Positions 1-8,461 of a DNA stretch of 28,819 nucleotides are shown here, one piece after another (position 1 is the first letter of the stretch; every line of letters begins with the position of its first letter). The position numbers and the translations under genes were made by a program. This DNA comes from Bacteroidia bacterium (GTDB lineage Bacteria; Bacteroidota; Bacteroidia; Bacteroidales; Azobacteroidaceae), in NCBI GenBank assembly GCA_025996895.1, contig BNTW01000032.1, positions 1-28,819 on the forward strand, read 5' to 3'. The notes beneath the pieces are model-generated. The model was not told the origin of the DNA. It ran no database searches and saw only the letters and a list, made by a program, of their open reading frames with translations.

Positions 1-37
1 GGAGGCGCAGACACACAAAATTATTGTGAAATAATTT

Positions 38-126
38 GTCATTGCGGCGAAGGCCGCAATCCCTCAATGTCCGTTAATGGGTGTTTAACGATGGGCAGGG
101 GATTGCGCGTCAAGCGCGCAATGACA
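38..126. repeat. Cluster of inverted hairpin repeats (REP/BIME-like)
   Basis: Two related hairpin units face each other. The first has arms ATTGCGGC (41-48) and GCCGCAAT (53-60). The second has arms ATTGCGCG (102-109) and CGCGCAAT (115-122). When the second is read on the minus strand, both begin GTCATTGCG and end GCAATCCC, so they are one family in opposite orientation. A third small hairpin (CGTTAA 72-77 with TTAACG 85-90) lies between them, and a lone half-unit CGCAATGACAG follows near 134-144. The cluster sits downstream of the 3' end of the minus-strand HD-phosphohydrolase gene, the usual place for such bacterial interspersed palindromes. I see no T-run that would make it a classical terminator. 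Confidence 0.6.
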
Positions 127-189
127 GGGAAATCGCAATGACAGGACAGAACGACAATCGGGAAGTTCGCATAACATTTAATTTCCGGC

Positions 190-218
190 GTAGGGGCGTT
201 GCGCGCAACGCCCCCTAC
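190..218. repeat. Perfect 22-bp GC-rich palindrome
   Basis: Bases 193-214 read identically on both strands (GGGGCGTT, centre GCGCGC, AACGCCCC), and the flanks GTAG and CTAC extend the pairing with one bulged C. The architecture GTAG-purines-CG...CG-pyrimidines-CTAC is shared with the palindrome at 28590-28619 inside a coding region, so the two are probably members of one dispersed family. It lies 7 bp beyond the stop codon of the HD-domain gene. It could act as a 3'-end stabilising hairpin, but no T-run follows it on the minus strand. Bases 1-224 contain no gene. Confidence 0.6.
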
Positions 219-224
219 TGATGG

Positions 225-1448
225 TCAATCCCGCAAATAACAAAAATAATATTTTTTGATTTTTTTCGAGAGCAGTTGAATATTCAACATGTCCGACGCC
301 TCGGCAATGTCTTTGATAGTGCCGTCTTTGTACAAAATCGCGATACTGTCGTCGGCTTCGCTGTACATGTTGGTCGAAATCTCATCGGAAGAAATCAGGT
401 AGGCAGCTTCGGGCAACGAAATTCCATATTTTTCTGCAAAATGCCGTTTCTTTTCTTCCTTATACGTTTCCTCAAACGGTTTTTGCTCAATTTCAATCTT
501 GAATAAATTACGATTAATCAAGCACTTACTCATCAACGACAGGACTTTGTCGGGGTGTTTCGCCCACACTTTCAACGCCGACCAAATGTCGTTGTCGTCC
601 AATTCAACAAAATTATCTAAAGCACGCACATCGTTCAAAAACGCATGCCTGTCGACCGGATTATACAAAAAATAATGCAATGCGGGTGCGGCAAACAATT
701 CGACGCCTTGCGAAGCCAATTCTTGCGCCCGCTTCAGGATATTAATCAACATTTTTTCGGCCGCAATCGACGTTTTATGCAAATACACCTGCCAATACAT
801 TAACCGGCGCGCCATCAGGAAATTTTCAATCGAATAAATGCCTTTGGCTTCGACTACCAACCGGTCGTCTTTCAAATTCAACATCTTGATAATGCGTGCC
901 GAGCCGATATTGCCTTCGGTAACGCCGGTAAAAAAACTGTCGCGCCGGAGATAATCTAACCTGTCGACATCCAACTGTCCGCTGACTAACTGGTGAAGAA
1001 ATTTTTTCGGGTATTCGTCTTTGAAAATCGCAATCGCCAAGCCGAGTGTGCCGTTCATTTCGACATTCATTCTGTTCATAAGCAACAATGAAATTTCTTC
1101 ATGAGGAATGTTTTGCACGAGCGTATCCTCCAAAACATGCGAAAACGGCCCATGCCCCAAATCGTGCATGAGGATACAGGCCAACGCCGCCTGCTCTTCG
1201 TCGGAAGTGATGTTATGGCCTTTGGAACGCAAGTGTGTAATGGCTTCATTCATCAGATACATCGCACCAAGCGAGTGGCTCATGCGGGAGTTTTGCGCAG
1301 CAGGATAAACATAATGCGTCAAACCCAACTGCCTGATGCGCGTCAAACGCTGGAAATAGGGGTGACGGATAATGTTGTAAATAAATCCGTTGGGAATGGT
1401 GATAAATCCAAAAACCGGGTCGTTGATTATTTTTCGTTTGTTATCCAC
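225..1448 (-). CDS. HD-domain phosphohydrolase (dGTPase/SAMHD1-like superfamily)
   Basis: This 407-residue protein carries the HD-superfamily metal ligands: His58 in SRMSHSLG (54-61), the His95-Asp96 doublet in MHDLGHGPFSH, and a later conserved QLDVDRLDYLRRD segment. This pattern fits the branch related to dNTP triphosphohydrolases and SAMHD1. It is likely a cytoplasmic metal-dependent phosphohydrolase, but the substrate cannot be told from the sequence. The start is a GTG: a TAA lies two codons upstream in frame, and the first internal ATG would remove the conserved N-terminal INDPVFGFI segment. It lies 19 bp after pyrF and is probably the last gene of the prfA-DUF4153-pyrF run. The superfamily call is firm and the exact activity is open. 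Confidence 0.9.
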   Translation of the reverse strand: MDNKRKIINDPVFGFITIPNGFIYNIIRHPYFQRLTRIRQLGLTHYVYPAAQNSRMSHSLGAMYLMNEAITHLRSKGHNITSDEEQAALACILMHDLGHGPFSHVLEDTLVQNIPHEEISLLLMNRMNVEMNGTLGLAIAIFKDEYPKKFLHQLVSGQLDVDRLDYLRRDSFFTGVTEGNIGSARIIKMLNLKDDRLVVEAKGIYSIENFLMARRLMYWQVYLHKTSIAAEKMLINILKRAQELASQGVELFAAPALHYFLYNPVDRHAFLNDVRALDNFVELDDNDIWSALKVWAKHPDKVLSLMSKCLINRNLFKIEIEQKPFEETYKEEKKRHFAEKYGISLPEAAYLISSDEISTNMYSEADDSIAILYKDGTIKDIAEASDMLNIQLLSKKIKKYYFCYLRD

Positions 1449-1458
1449 TATTTATTTT

Positions 1459-1485
1459 AATTACGAATTACAAATTACGAGTTAA
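1459..1485. repeat. AATTAC-type short tandem repeat at the pyrF 3' end
   Basis: Loose tandem copies of AATTACGA/AATTACAA run across the pyrF stop codon, so the last residues of PyrF (RNL) and its TAA are written in repeat sequence. The same motif recurs after other stop codons in the window (12714-12754, 13226-13245, 16326-16366). It is a low-complexity intergenic repeat rather than a gene or a terminator. Confidence 0.5.
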
Positions 1486-2310
1486 ATATACAGCCATTTC
1501 TTGTTGGACTTTTTTTGCTTCGCGGGCGGCGGCTTCTGCAAATTTTTCCGTATTGCCGGCATAAATGATTTGGCGCGAGGAATTAACCAGCAAACCGCAT
1601 TGTGCATTCATGCCATAGCGTGCCACTTCTTCCAGACTACCGCCCTGCACACCCACACCCGGCACTAACAAAAAATGATTGGGAACAATCCGGCGAATGT
1701 TTTCAAAAAGTTTGCCCTGCGTCGCACCGACCACATACATCATTTGTTCGTCCGATGCCCATTCCTGCGATTTCCGCAGCACTTTTTCAAACAACCGTTC
1801 ACCGTTGGAGTCAGCGGTCAATTGAAAATCGTGCGAACCTTTGTTGGACGTCAGCGCGAGCAAAATCACCCATTTTTCGGGATACACCAAAAACGGCGTC
1901 ACGCTGTCTTCGCCCATGTAGGGTGCAACCGTAACGGCGTCAGCCCCCCCTGTCCCCCCTGAAAGGGGGAAAGAGAACACTGCGCGTGCATACATTTCAG
2001 ACGTATTCCCGATGTCGCCCCGCTTGGCGTCGGCAATAATAAATTGGTCGGGATAATTCAGTCGAATATATTCTACCGTTTTTTCCAACGCGATATGTCC
2101 TTTCACGCCCAAACTTTCGTAAAACGCCAAATTCGGTTTATATGCCACACAATACGCTTGTGTTGCATCGATAATCGCCCGGTTGAACGCAAACACCGGA
2201 TCTTCGTCCTGCAACAAATGCGGCGGAATTTTCTTTATATCCGTATCCAAGCCCACGCAGAGAAATGATTGCTTGCGTTGTATATTTTCAACTAATTGCT
2301 GCTTTGTCAT
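1468..2310 (-). CDS. pyrF: Orotidine-5'-phosphate decarboxylase (subfamily 2)
   Basis: PyrF decarboxylates OMP to UMP, the last step of de novo pyrimidine synthesis. The 280-residue product begins with an FLCVGLDTD strand (17-24) and carries the catalytic Asp/Lys signature [11 protein letters not shown] (93-103), followed by [12 protein letters not shown] and VPGVGVQGG phosphate-binding segments. Its length suits the longer subfamily 2 enzymes. Between MYARA and DAVTV it has the odd segment [13 protein letters not shown] (111-123), where I recall homologues having about seven residues. This segment is encoded by a G/C-homopolymer palindrome that looks like an inserted dispersed repeat, and the reading frame survives. 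The catalytic motifs are intact, so I expect a working enzyme. It lies 13 bp after the DUF4153 gene and 19 bp before the HD gene. Confidence 0.95.
   Translation of the reverse strand: MTKQQLVENIQRKQSFLCVGLDTDIKKIPPHLLQDEDPVFAFNRAIIDATQAYCVAYKPNLAFYESLGVKGHIALEKTVEYIRLNYPDQFIIADAKRGDIGNTSEMYARAVFSFPLSGGTGGADAVTVAPYMGEDSVTPFLVYPEKWVILLALTSNKGSHDFQLTADSNGERLFEKVLRKSQEWASDEQMMYVVGATQGKLFENIRRIVPNHFLLVPGVGVQGGSLEEVARYGMNAQCGLLVNSSRQIIYAGNTEKFAEAAAREAKKVQQEMAVYLTRNL
1941..1976. repeat. C/G-run palindromic repeat inserted in pyrF
   Basis: Runs of C (1944-1950, 1954-1959) followed by TGAAA and a run of G (1965-1969) form a hairpin with arms TCCCCC and GGGGGA. The organisation CCCC...TGT-CCCCC-T-AAA-GGGGGA matches two units in the intergenic cluster at 28378-28472. 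In pyrF it is read in frame as [10 protein letters not shown]. Confidence 0.55.
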
Positions 2311-2323
2311 CTATGTTATATAC

Positions 2324-4042
2324 TTATTTATAAAACAATATCCCACCCACAGAACTAATATTAATACTATCCTGTGTTGTATAATAATTTCCATGCAAAT
2401 CTGAAATACAAACCAAATAATCTTCCGTTTGGAACAAAATTGGATTTTCTGCGTCTTCTTCTGCCGTTGTATCGATATGGCTTAATACGAAAGCCTTCAA
2501 AGGAACAGAAAACGAGCGGTTATCCGAAATCACCCTGATTTGTAATGTGTCTTCTTGTATTTTACATTTAGTACCGCTATTCTTCCGGTTATTTTGGTAA
2601 TAATTAAAGGCTATATAAGATTGATATTTTGCAATGTCTAATTTTTTTTCATACGAACTCTTGTACGAAAAATAATCTCTATTATCTCTTCCTTCTTTAT
2701 CCAAATTATTTAAATGCAGCTGCGCGAAGATTTTATACATGGTTTTATGCTGAATGCTGTCGCCGAAAAACGGCTGAATGCTTTCTTTTCCATAGGTATC
2801 GGCCAGATAATCAAGCGTTTCGCGAATTTCGACTTTTTGTTCTTTTTTCATATCGTTCAACCACAAAAGTGAATCGGAAAAAACAAATTGCCGGCCGTTC
2901 AAAACCGTTTCCATCTTATGCGTTAATACCCGCCGGGTAATGGACGAAAATTTCCAGGGGCCGACCGAAACGAGCAGGAAAATCACTGCCGGAGAAATCA
3001 AAATCCATTTGATATGCCGCGATTTGGAAAGGTAGAGATAGATGTAAATACCATAAAACCAGATGTTTAACAGTAAAATATATAACCGGTTGATAGTAAT
3101 CCCATAGTCACTGATACGCCGGACAATACCGATGCTCATCAGCACAAGCAAAGGTAAAATAAACAATCCTGCGTAATGCGAAAAGCGTGTAACAAACCGA
3201 TTTTTAAATAGTTGCATGGGATAAAGCAGGGTGATAACGAACAAACTACCTACAGCCAAAGCCGAAACCAACCACGAAACCCAACCGTTGGGCAATTCCC
3301 AAGCAATAACAATCCGAATTAAATAAGCATATAAAATGATGGCATAAACGGCTAAAATCGGCATTAAAATATATAATCCCAAGATTCTCAACAGTTTAGG
3401 AAATATGATTTCTGTGCGATGCTTGTCCGTCTGGTCAGGAACGTTTGATAGAAAATAGAGCGGTGCAAACAAAATCATGCACCCCACCCACAAATTTTGA
3501 TATACTTTTTCGCTCATATTTACGTTGAACAAAACGTCAATCGCCAGCACGGCGAGGCATAACCCACCCAGTAAAATTAGTCCGAAAAATAACGATACGG
3601 CTAACTGATAGATGATTTCAGTAGAGAACCGCCAATACGAGCGGTCTTTGTTTTTTCCCAAAAAGGAAATGAAAAACAGGGCAAAACCGAAAACAACACC
3701 AATAGCGACAATCTGAAACCAACCGGCGAAATGTAATAAATATTCTTCTGCCGGAAGCAGCAGGCAATATACGCCCCACAAAGCCACGCAAAATGCGGTC
3801 AATCCCTGCCGCAACCAAGAATTAGCGACGTGGTCTTCCAACCATAAAATCGCTGTAATGCTGATAAGCAAACCCACTGGACAAAATATCCACGACTGAT
3901 AAAGCACGTCGTAGGTTTTGCAATTAATTTCTGTAAAAAGCAACACCGCCAAACCAATTATCAGCAACACGCTGACCGGCATCCGCTGCACCATTCGTAC
4001 AAATTTTTCGCTTAATGAAGCGAGAGAAAAAAACTTTTTCAT
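2324..4042 (-). CDS. DUF4153 family multi-pass membrane protein
   Basis: The first roughly 380 of 572 residues are a succession of about a dozen hydrophobic segments with short polar links (for example [13 protein letters not shown] and [12 protein letters not shown]). The last roughly 190 residues are hydrophilic, with no predicted membrane segment. This layout and the start of the protein match DUF4153, a common Bacteroidota inner-membrane family of unknown function. The ATG overlaps the prfA stop codon (ATGA), so the two genes are translationally coupled. The pyrF start follows after 13 bp. No catalytic motif is visible, so function is left open. Confidence 0.8.
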   Translation of the reverse strand: MKKFFSLASLSEKFVRMVQRMPVSVLLIIGLAVLLFTEINCKTYDVLYQSWIFCPVGLLISITAILWLEDHVANSWLRQGLTAFCVALWGVYCLLLPAEEYLLHFAGWFQIVAIGVVFGFALFFISFLGKNKDRSYWRFSTEIIYQLAVSLFFGLILLGGLCLAVLAIDVLFNVNMSEKVYQNLWVGCMILFAPLYFLSNVPDQTDKHRTEIIFPKLLRILGLYILMPILAVYAIILYAYLIRIVIAWELPNGWVSWLVSALAVGSLFVITLLYPMQLFKNRFVTRFSHYAGLFILPLLVLMSIGIVRRISDYGITINRLYILLLNIWFYGIYIYLYLSKSRHIKWILISPAVIFLLVSVGPWKFSSITRRVLTHKMETVLNGRQFVFSDSLLWLNDMKKEQKVEIRETLDYLADTYGKESIQPFFGDSIQHKTMYKIFAQLHLNNLDKEGRDNRDYFSYKSSYEKKLDIAKYQSYIAFNYYQNNRKNSGTKCKIQEDTLQIRVISDNRSFSVPLKAFVLSHIDTTAEEDAENPILFQTEDYLVCISDLHGNYYTTQDSINISSVGGILFYK

Positions 4043-5124
4043 ATCTCATTTTCTTTTAATCGTTCTGCATTTTCCGCTATCGTCAGCTGGTCGATCACTC
4101 CCTGAATATTTCCTTCCATGAAATCGGCGAGGTTATAGAGCGTATAATTAATACGGTGATCGGTCATGCGTCCCTGCGGATAGTTGTAAGTGCGAATTTT
4201 TGCCGAACGGTCGCCGGTTGAAACCATCGTTTTGCGCTTCGACGAAATCTCATCATTCCTTTTCTGCAACTCCATATCATACAACCTGGTACGCAACATC
4301 TGCAAAGCCATTTCCTTATTTGCCAACTGCGACCGCGCCACCTGACACTGTATCATAATGCCGGTCGGCTTGTGCGTCAATTGCACTTTGGTTTCCACCT
4401 TATTCACATTTTGCCCTCCTGCCCCACTCGACCGCGCCGTTTGAAACTCCAAATCGGCCGGATTGATTTCTACATCAACCTCTTCGGCTTCGGGAAGCAC
4501 CGCCACCGTCGCCGCCGACGTATGCACACGCCCCTGTGTCTCCGTTACCGGAACACGCTGTACGCGATGTACTCCCGATTCGTATTTCATTGTGCCATAA
4601 ACATTTTCGCCTGAAACGGTAAAAATAATTTCCTTATATCCACCGATAGTGCCTTCGCTGAACGAAGTAATTTCGGTTTTCCAGCCTTTCGCTTCGCAAT
4701 ATTTGGAATACATTTTATATAAATCGCCGGCAAAAATCGCGGCTTCGTCCCCACCTGTGCCACCGCGAATTTCAACTATCGCATTTTTCGCGTCCTGCGG
4801 GTCGGCCGGAATGAGTAACAATTTGATTTCTTCCTCTATTTCAGGTAGTTTCTGCGTACATTCGTCCAATTCTTCGCGTGCCATTTCCCGCAATTCCGCG
4901 TCCGTTTCATTTTCCAAAATGGATTTAGCTTCGTCAATACCAGTCAAGTTTTGCTTGTAGCGATTGCGTGCATCCACAATTTTTTCCAAATCGCGGTATT
5001 CCTTATTCAGCTTGACAAAGCGTTTCATGTCCGCAATCACGGCGGGATCAGTAATCAGTTTTCCGATTTCTTCAAACCGAATCACCAAGACATCTAATTT
5101 TTCCAACAAAGAGTTTTGACTCAT
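4039..5124 (-). CDS. prfA: Peptide chain release factor 1
   Basis: RF1 recognises UAA and UAG in the ribosomal A site and triggers peptide release. The 361-residue protein has the class I peptidyl-hydrolysis motif GGQ at 236-238 ([11 protein letters not shown]). It also has a PxT stop-codon reader, PVT, at 192-194 ([10 protein letters not shown]), where E. coli RF1 has PAT. RF2 would carry SPF, which supports RF1. The N-terminal third is the usual helical domain, and the length is normal. RF1 reads UAG, so an intact prfA agrees with TAG being an ordinary stop here, which matters for the amber codon at 11513. The gene overlaps the DUF4153 start by four bases and follows the toxin gene by 31 bp. 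Confidence 0.97.
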   Translation of the reverse strand: MSQNSLLEKLDVLVIRFEEIGKLITDPAVIADMKRFVKLNKEYRDLEKIVDARNRYKQNLTGIDEAKSILENETDAELREMAREELDECTQKLPEIEEEIKLLLIPADPQDAKNAIVEIRGGTGGDEAAIFAGDLYKMYSKYCEAKGWKTEITSFSEGTIGGYKEIIFTVSGENVYGTMKYESGVHRVQRVPVTETQGRVHTSAATVAVLPEAEEVDVEINPADLEFQTARSSGAGGQNVNKVETKVQLTHKPTGIMIQCQVARSQLANKEMALQMLRTRLYDMELQKRNDEISSKRKTMVSTGDRSAKIRTYNYPQGRMTDHRINYTLYNLADFMEGNIQGVIDQLTIAENAERLKENEI

Positions 5125-5155
5125 TTTTCAAATTATTAAAATAAAGAGGCATCCG

Positions 5156-5515
5156 CTAAAACAAATCCGAATGTGTTCCGGTGTCTGTCAATAACAACGT
5201 CAATTCATTATTATTTTGTAACCAGATCAATAGCCAATCGGGCTGAATATGACATTCCATGATCGTTTCATTTACTTTCTTTTTATATCCTTTTAATGGA
5301 TGAGAAATATAAGATTCAGGTAAAGTGCCTTTTTTAGTGAGGATTTTAATAACCGTTTCCAGCAATTCCAAATCTAAATTGCGTCGATAGCATAAATCAA
5401 CGCTTCGCTTAAATTGGGTAGTGTAATCAACTAAAAATAAAGCATTCTCCCCTTCCTCCGAAAATGACGCAAAAAATTCTTTCGGTGTTTTACGCTTCGT
5501 TTTGTTTTCGGTCAT
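5156..5515 (-). CDS. YafQ-type toxin with N-terminal extension
   Basis: The C-terminal 90 residues match the YafQ/RelE mRNA interferase fold. HPLKG (His72), CHIQPDW (His89, Asp93) and TGTHSDLF (His115) correspond to the E. coli YafQ residues His50, His63, Asp67 and catalytic His87, so the active site is complete. Such toxins cleave mRNA on the ribosome and are held inactive by the partner encoded upstream. The ATG at 5515 begins one base after the antitoxin stop codon (TAA-A-ATG), typical coupling for such pairs. The 119-residue length is about 25-30 more than usual. The extra N-terminal stretch (TKRKTPKEFFASFSEEGEN) looks like the C-terminal tail that antitoxins of this kind carry. An upstream in-frame ATG at 5575 exists but would overlap the antitoxin by 59 bases. 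Confidence 0.8.
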   Translation of the reverse strand: MTENKTKRKTPKEFFASFSEEGENALFLVDYTTQFKRSVDLCYRRNLDLELLETVIKILTKKGTLPESYISHPLKGYKKKVNETIMECHIQPDWLLIWLQNNNELTLLLTDTGTHSDLF

Positions 5516-5516
5516 T

Positions 5517-5702
5517 TTATTTTCTATTTTTTGGCGTAATAAGTCTGTGTATCCGTCCGCTTTCAATATCTTCAAATGCCAATTCCAAACCGGATTTTTT
5601 TATTTTTCTATCAACGGTAAAAATACCCATAGACAATATAAATTCTACGGTTTTTTGTGCAAGGGTATTCTTTGCATTATAATTTAAAGTAATCGTTGCC
5701 AT
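5517..5702 (-). CDS. DUF2683-like antitoxin partner
   Basis: This 61-residue protein starts MATITLNYNAKNTLAQKTVE, a short beta strand then helix as in RelB/DinJ-like and DUF2683 proteins that commonly precede yafQ in Bacteroidota. I place the start at the ATG at 5702. A longer frame back to 5729 would need a TTG start and would sit on top of the promoter. A TAnnTTTG promoter lies at 5727-5734. At 61 residues it is shorter than the 80-90 usual for this class, and it ends RIHRLITPKNRK just before the toxin start. The missing tail may now form the N-terminus of the toxin. By family it should bind and neutralise the toxin and repress its own promoter. Confidence 0.65.
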   Translation of the reverse strand: MATITLNYNAKNTLAQKTVEFILSMGIFTVDRKIKKSGLELAFEDIESGRIHRLITPKNRK

Positions 5703-5726
5703 AATTATTTTTTTTATAGTCTGCAA

Positions 5727-5734
5727 CAAAGATA
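5727..5734 (-). promoter_or_regulatory. TAnnTTTG promoter of the toxin-antitoxin operon
   Basis: The minus strand reads TATCTTTG, a full match to the Bacteroidota -7 element, 24 bp upstream of the antitoxin ATG. The -33 element is not clear: the nearest TTTG lies only 12 bp upstream. Confidence 0.55.
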
Positions 5735-5759
5735 ATTATTATTTTTCAAACTTTACCAT

Positions 5760-6230
5760 TTAAAATTCAAATGCCAGCGGCAGCAAATCGGCACTGTTTT
5801 CTATTTTATAAATCACTTTTTTTCCATACAAAAGCACTTTGATGGGATGTTTGTAACGGTTTTGTACTTCCAACAGCACTTGACGGCATGCCCCACAGGG
5901 AGTTACCGGCTCATCGACAAAATTGCCTTCGTGATAAGCGGCAACAGCGATAGCTTCGACCGCTTCGTCCGGAAATTGCGAGTTAGCGTAGAACAAAGCC
6001 GTCCGCTCGGCACACAAGCCCGAAGGATAAGCGATGTTTTCCTGATTGCTTCCGACCACAATTTCCCGGTTGGCCAGCAAAACCGCCGACCCGACCCGAA
6101 ATTGGGAATACGGTGAATATGAACATTTTACAGCATTTTTTGCTATATCAATGATATTTTTTTCGTCTGAATTTAGCTCTTCATAACAACAAACTTGTAT
6201 CTTTGCAGTGATATTTATATTTTTCATCAT
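5760..6230 (-). CDS. cdd: Cytidine deaminase
   Basis: Cdd hydrolyses cytidine and deoxycytidine to uridine and deoxyuridine in pyrimidine salvage. The homotetrameric-type zinc site is complete: Cys73-Ala-Glu75 (zinc ligand and catalytic acid) and PCGAC with Cys112 and Cys115. The substrate-contact segments YSPYSQFRVGSA and GSNQENIAYPSG are also present. Two ATG codons in a row (6230, 6227) are possible starts. A longer frame would need TTG at 6248, on top of the promoter. With 156 residues it carries a slightly long N-terminus before the first helix. It is divergent from the glucosaminidase gene, with overlapping promoter regions. It is probably monocistronic, because the toxin-antitoxin pair downstream has its own promoter. 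Confidence 0.95.
   Translation of the reverse strand: MMKNINITAKIQVCCYEELNSDEKNIIDIAKNAVKCSYSPYSQFRVGSAVLLANREIVVGSNQENIAYPSGLCAERTALFYANSQFPDEAVEAIAVAAYHEGNFVDEPVTPCGACRQVLLEVQNRYKHPIKVLLYGKKVIYKIENSADLLPLAFEF
6198..6205 (+). promoter_or_regulatory. Candidate TAnnTTTG promoter for the glucosaminidase gene
   Basis: TATCTTTG followed by CA is a full -7 match, 65 bp upstream of the ATG at 6271. It lies inside the 5' end of the divergent cdd coding region, so it is tentative. Confidence 0.4.
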
Positions 6231-6245
6231 AAAATGATTATTGTA

Positions 6246-6253
6246 CAAAAGTA
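6246..6253 (-). promoter_or_regulatory. TAnnTTTG promoter for cdd
   Basis: The minus strand reads TACTTTTG, matching the -7 consensus, 15 bp before the first cdd ATG at 6230. This implies a very short leader. Confidence 0.45.
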
Positions 6254-6270
6254 GTTTATTCGTTTCAAAT

Positions 6271-7167
6271 ATGAAAACACATCGTTATTTACTCGCCGCA
6301 GTTTTTTGTTTTTTTCTTTCCATAAACGGCCTTTTTGCGAAAGAAGAGGCGTTGCCGTATTCGGATTATGTCAAGAAATACAGCGATTTAGCCATTTATC
6401 ACATGAAAAAACACAAAATTCCGGCAAGTATCACGCTGGCGCAGGGAATTGTGGAAACTGCCGGCGGGCGAAGCGAATTTGTGAAGGAAACGAACAATCA
6501 TTTTGGTATCAAGTGCCATCCCGATTGGGAAGGCGGACGTTATTATAAAGCCGACGACGGTCCGAACGATTGTTTCCGCACTTACCGCAAGGCGGAAGAT
6601 TCATTTGAAGACCATTCCAAATTTTTGCAACGGACACGCTACGACAAGTTGTTCCGGCTGGAAATCACCGACTACAAAGGCTGGGCGCGCGGTTTGCAGG
6701 AATGCGGATACGCTACCGACCGGACGTATGCCAAAAAGTTAATCAAAATCATTGAAGACTACGAACTGAATCGCTTCGACAAAGCGGGCAAGAAAGGGGG
6801 ACAGGAAGAACGACCTGAACCGAATTACCGGCGTGTGCCGTACAAAGCCAACGGATTGGTGTATGTGCTGGCTGAAGCCAACGACAGCTACGAGAAAATC
6901 GCGAGCGATGTCGGCTACAAAGTGAGCGAATTACGAAAATACAACGATGTTCCCGAAGGTTTTCCCGTTCGTCCCGGCGAAATGATTTATCTGGAAAATA
7001 AACGGAAAAAAGCGGAAAAGCCTTATTTTGAACATGTTGTTCGTGCAGGCGAATCCATGCACAGCATTTCACAATTATACGGTATTCATTTGTCACAGCT
7101 GTACAAACTAAACAAAAAACGTTACAATTACGTTCCGACAGAAGGCGACGTACTGCGTCTGCGCTGA
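6271..7167 (+). CDS. Secreted glucosaminidase with LysM-like repeats
   Basis: Residues 1-23 are a signal peptide (MKTHRYLLAAVFCFFLSING, then LFA). Residues about 29-170 are a glucosaminidase domain of the FlgJ/mannosyl-glycoprotein endo-beta-N-acetylglucosaminidase family. It has the catalytic glutamate Glu62 in GIVETAGGRSEF, followed by NHFGIKC and FRTYRKAEDSFEDHSKFL. A weak LysM-like segment (196-241) and a clear LysM (254-298, HVVRAGESMHSISQLYGI) follow. The predicted role is periplasmic cleavage of peptidoglycan glycan strands, with the LysM repeats gripping the wall. The frame is open from a TTG at 6241, but the ATG at 6271 gives the proper signal peptide. It ends one base before the end of the opposing sensor kinase gene, with no terminator visible. 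Confidence 0.92.
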   Translation: MKTHRYLLAAVFCFFLSINGLFAKEEALPYSDYVKKYSDLAIYHMKKHKIPASITLAQGIVETAGGRSEFVKETNNHFGIKCHPDWEGGRYYKADDGPNDCFRTYRKAEDSFEDHSKFLQRTRYDKLFRLEITDYKGWARGLQECGYATDRTYAKKLIKIIEDYELNRFDKAGKKGGQEERPEPNYRRVPYKANGLVYVLAEANDSYEKIASDVGYKVSELRKYNDVPEGFPVRPGEMIYLENKRKKAEKPYFEHVVRAGESMHSISQLYGIHLSQLYKLNKKRYNYVPTEGDVLRLR

Positions 7168-7168
7168 T

Positions 7169-8461
7169 TTATAATTGCAAAGTGAAACAACTGCCTTTTT
7201 CCGGCTCCGACTGAACAGAAATCTTTCCGCCGTGCAGATTGGCAATCTGGCGGCAAATGCTCAATCCGATGCCTGAGCCGTTGGTTTTAGTGGTGAAAAA
7301 CGGCACAAAAATCTTGTCCATCACTTCGGGCAAAATTCCTTCGCCGGTGTCGGAAACCTTAATCAGCGGACGTTGATACTCATTTTTGGAAACAATCACT
7401 TTCACTTTCGCCGGATTTTCAGGCCTTCCCGACACGCAGGCATTTTTTATCAGGTTTATCAAGACTTGTTCGAGCAAAGCGCGATCGGCTTCAATCGTCA
7501 TATCTTTAGGCAGAACGGTATAGTCGAAACTGTAATTTTCGGCTTGCAGCAAATGGTAAATATCTTCTATCCAATCTTTTGCGGAAAATTTGCTGATGAC
7601 CGGCTGGGGAATGTGCGTCAGTTTTTTGTAGTTATTCACAAACTCGACCAGCCCCTTACTGCGCCGGTGAATGGTCTGCATGGCACGCATCAGCAGTTCG
7701 CGGTTTTCATCAACAGGAACTGAAAACGTTTCGGAAAGCGAGATAATCGGTGAGAGCGAGTTCATGATTTCGTGCGTCAGCACGCGGATCAGCTTTTTCC
7801 ATGCATCGCTTTCGCTTTCGTCCAGCACCGATTGGATATTTTTCAGGCTGATTAATTTCAACTCCCGTCCTTCCGAGATAAAATACATCGCCGTTACGAC
7901 TAATCGATAGTCGTTTTTTCCGCGTTTGATCCCGACAACTTTCGTTTCGTGCGGAAGCAGCTTCTCCAGGATTTCGGGCAAATCGGCAGAAGCCGTTTTT
8001 AAATCGCTCAGCCGGTGCGGTTGTGGTCGGTCGAAAACATCCAAAGCCGCTTTGTTGATGTAAGTAATTTTTTTCTGCTTATCAACTACGAGCAGACCGA
8101 AATCAATGCGGTTAAGCAACATGTTGTAAAAATGCTGCTCGATTTCCATTTTCCGCGACTTTTGATTGAAAGCAGCAACGGCCGTTTCCATGTCGGGAAT
8201 AAGTTCGGGTGCAAGACCTTTGCCTGCAAAATTTTTGAAGGAAATATTAAATTCCGAAAATTGAACAGCTTCAATCAGTCGTTTCATGTCTTTCATCGTC
8301 CGTGTCTGAAATTTATACAGCCGGTGAACAAACTGAAAAGTGATTGCCAGACAGATGACTGCCGGCCAATACCAGCCGGCAAAAAACAAGCAAGCCGTTC
8401 CGGCGGAAGACAGCACCACCCATAAGATATGCACAACTGCTTCGTATTGGTACTTTTTCAT
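7169..8461 (-). CDS. Sensor histidine kinase (PAS-HisKA-HATPase, NtrB/NtrY-like)
   Basis: This 430-residue protein has two closely spaced N-terminal membrane helices (about 9-28 and 31-47) with almost no periplasmic loop. A PAS-like region follows (about 112-210, FGLLVVDKQKKITYINKAAL). The dimerisation helix carries phospho-acceptor His230 in VLTHEIMNSLSPI. The ATPase domain has its N box (LINLIKNA), G1 (VSDTGEGI) and G2 (NGSGIGLSICRQI). It should phosphorylate the sigma-54-type regulator encoded just upstream. The ATG at 8461 overlaps that gene's stop (ATGA), so the two are co-translated. The lack of a periplasmic sensor domain suggests sensing in the membrane or cytoplasm. The signal is unknown, but the divergent exporter genes suggest envelope or drug stress. 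Confidence 0.93.
   Translation of the reverse strand: MKKYQYEAVVHILWVVLSSAGTACLFFAGWYWPAVICLAITFQFVHRLYKFQTRTMKDMKRLIEAVQFSEFNISFKNFAGKGLAPELIPDMETAVAAFNQKSRKMEIEQHFYNMLLNRIDFGLLVVDKQKKITYINKAALDVFDRPQPHRLSDLKTASADLPEILEKLLPHETKVVGIKRGKNDYRLVVTAMYFISEGRELKLISLKNIQSVLDESESDAWKKLIRVLTHEIMNSLSPIISLSETFSVPVDENRELLMRAMQTIHRRSKGLVEFVNNYKKLTHIPQPVISKFSAKDWIEDIYHLLQAENYSFDYTVLPKDMTIEADRALLEQVLINLIKNACVSGRPENPAKVKVIVSKNEYQRPLIKVSDTGEGILPEVMDKIFVPFFTTKTNGSGIGLSICRQIANLHGGKISVQSEPEKGSCFTLQL

Noticed and set aside
190..218. Rho-independent terminator for the HD gene
   Set aside because: The stem is strong, but no T-run follows it on the minus strand. It fits a dispersed palindrome better.
4372..4614. 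Plus-strand frame opposite prfA, and similar frames opposite gltB, gltD and the efflux genes
   Set aside because: These are antisense or out-of-frame shadows of well-supported genes, with no recognisable domains or promoters.
5516..5575. Longer toxin start at ATG 5575
   Set aside because: It would overlap the antitoxin by 59 bases. The ATG at 5515 immediately follows the antitoxin stop, the usual arrangement.
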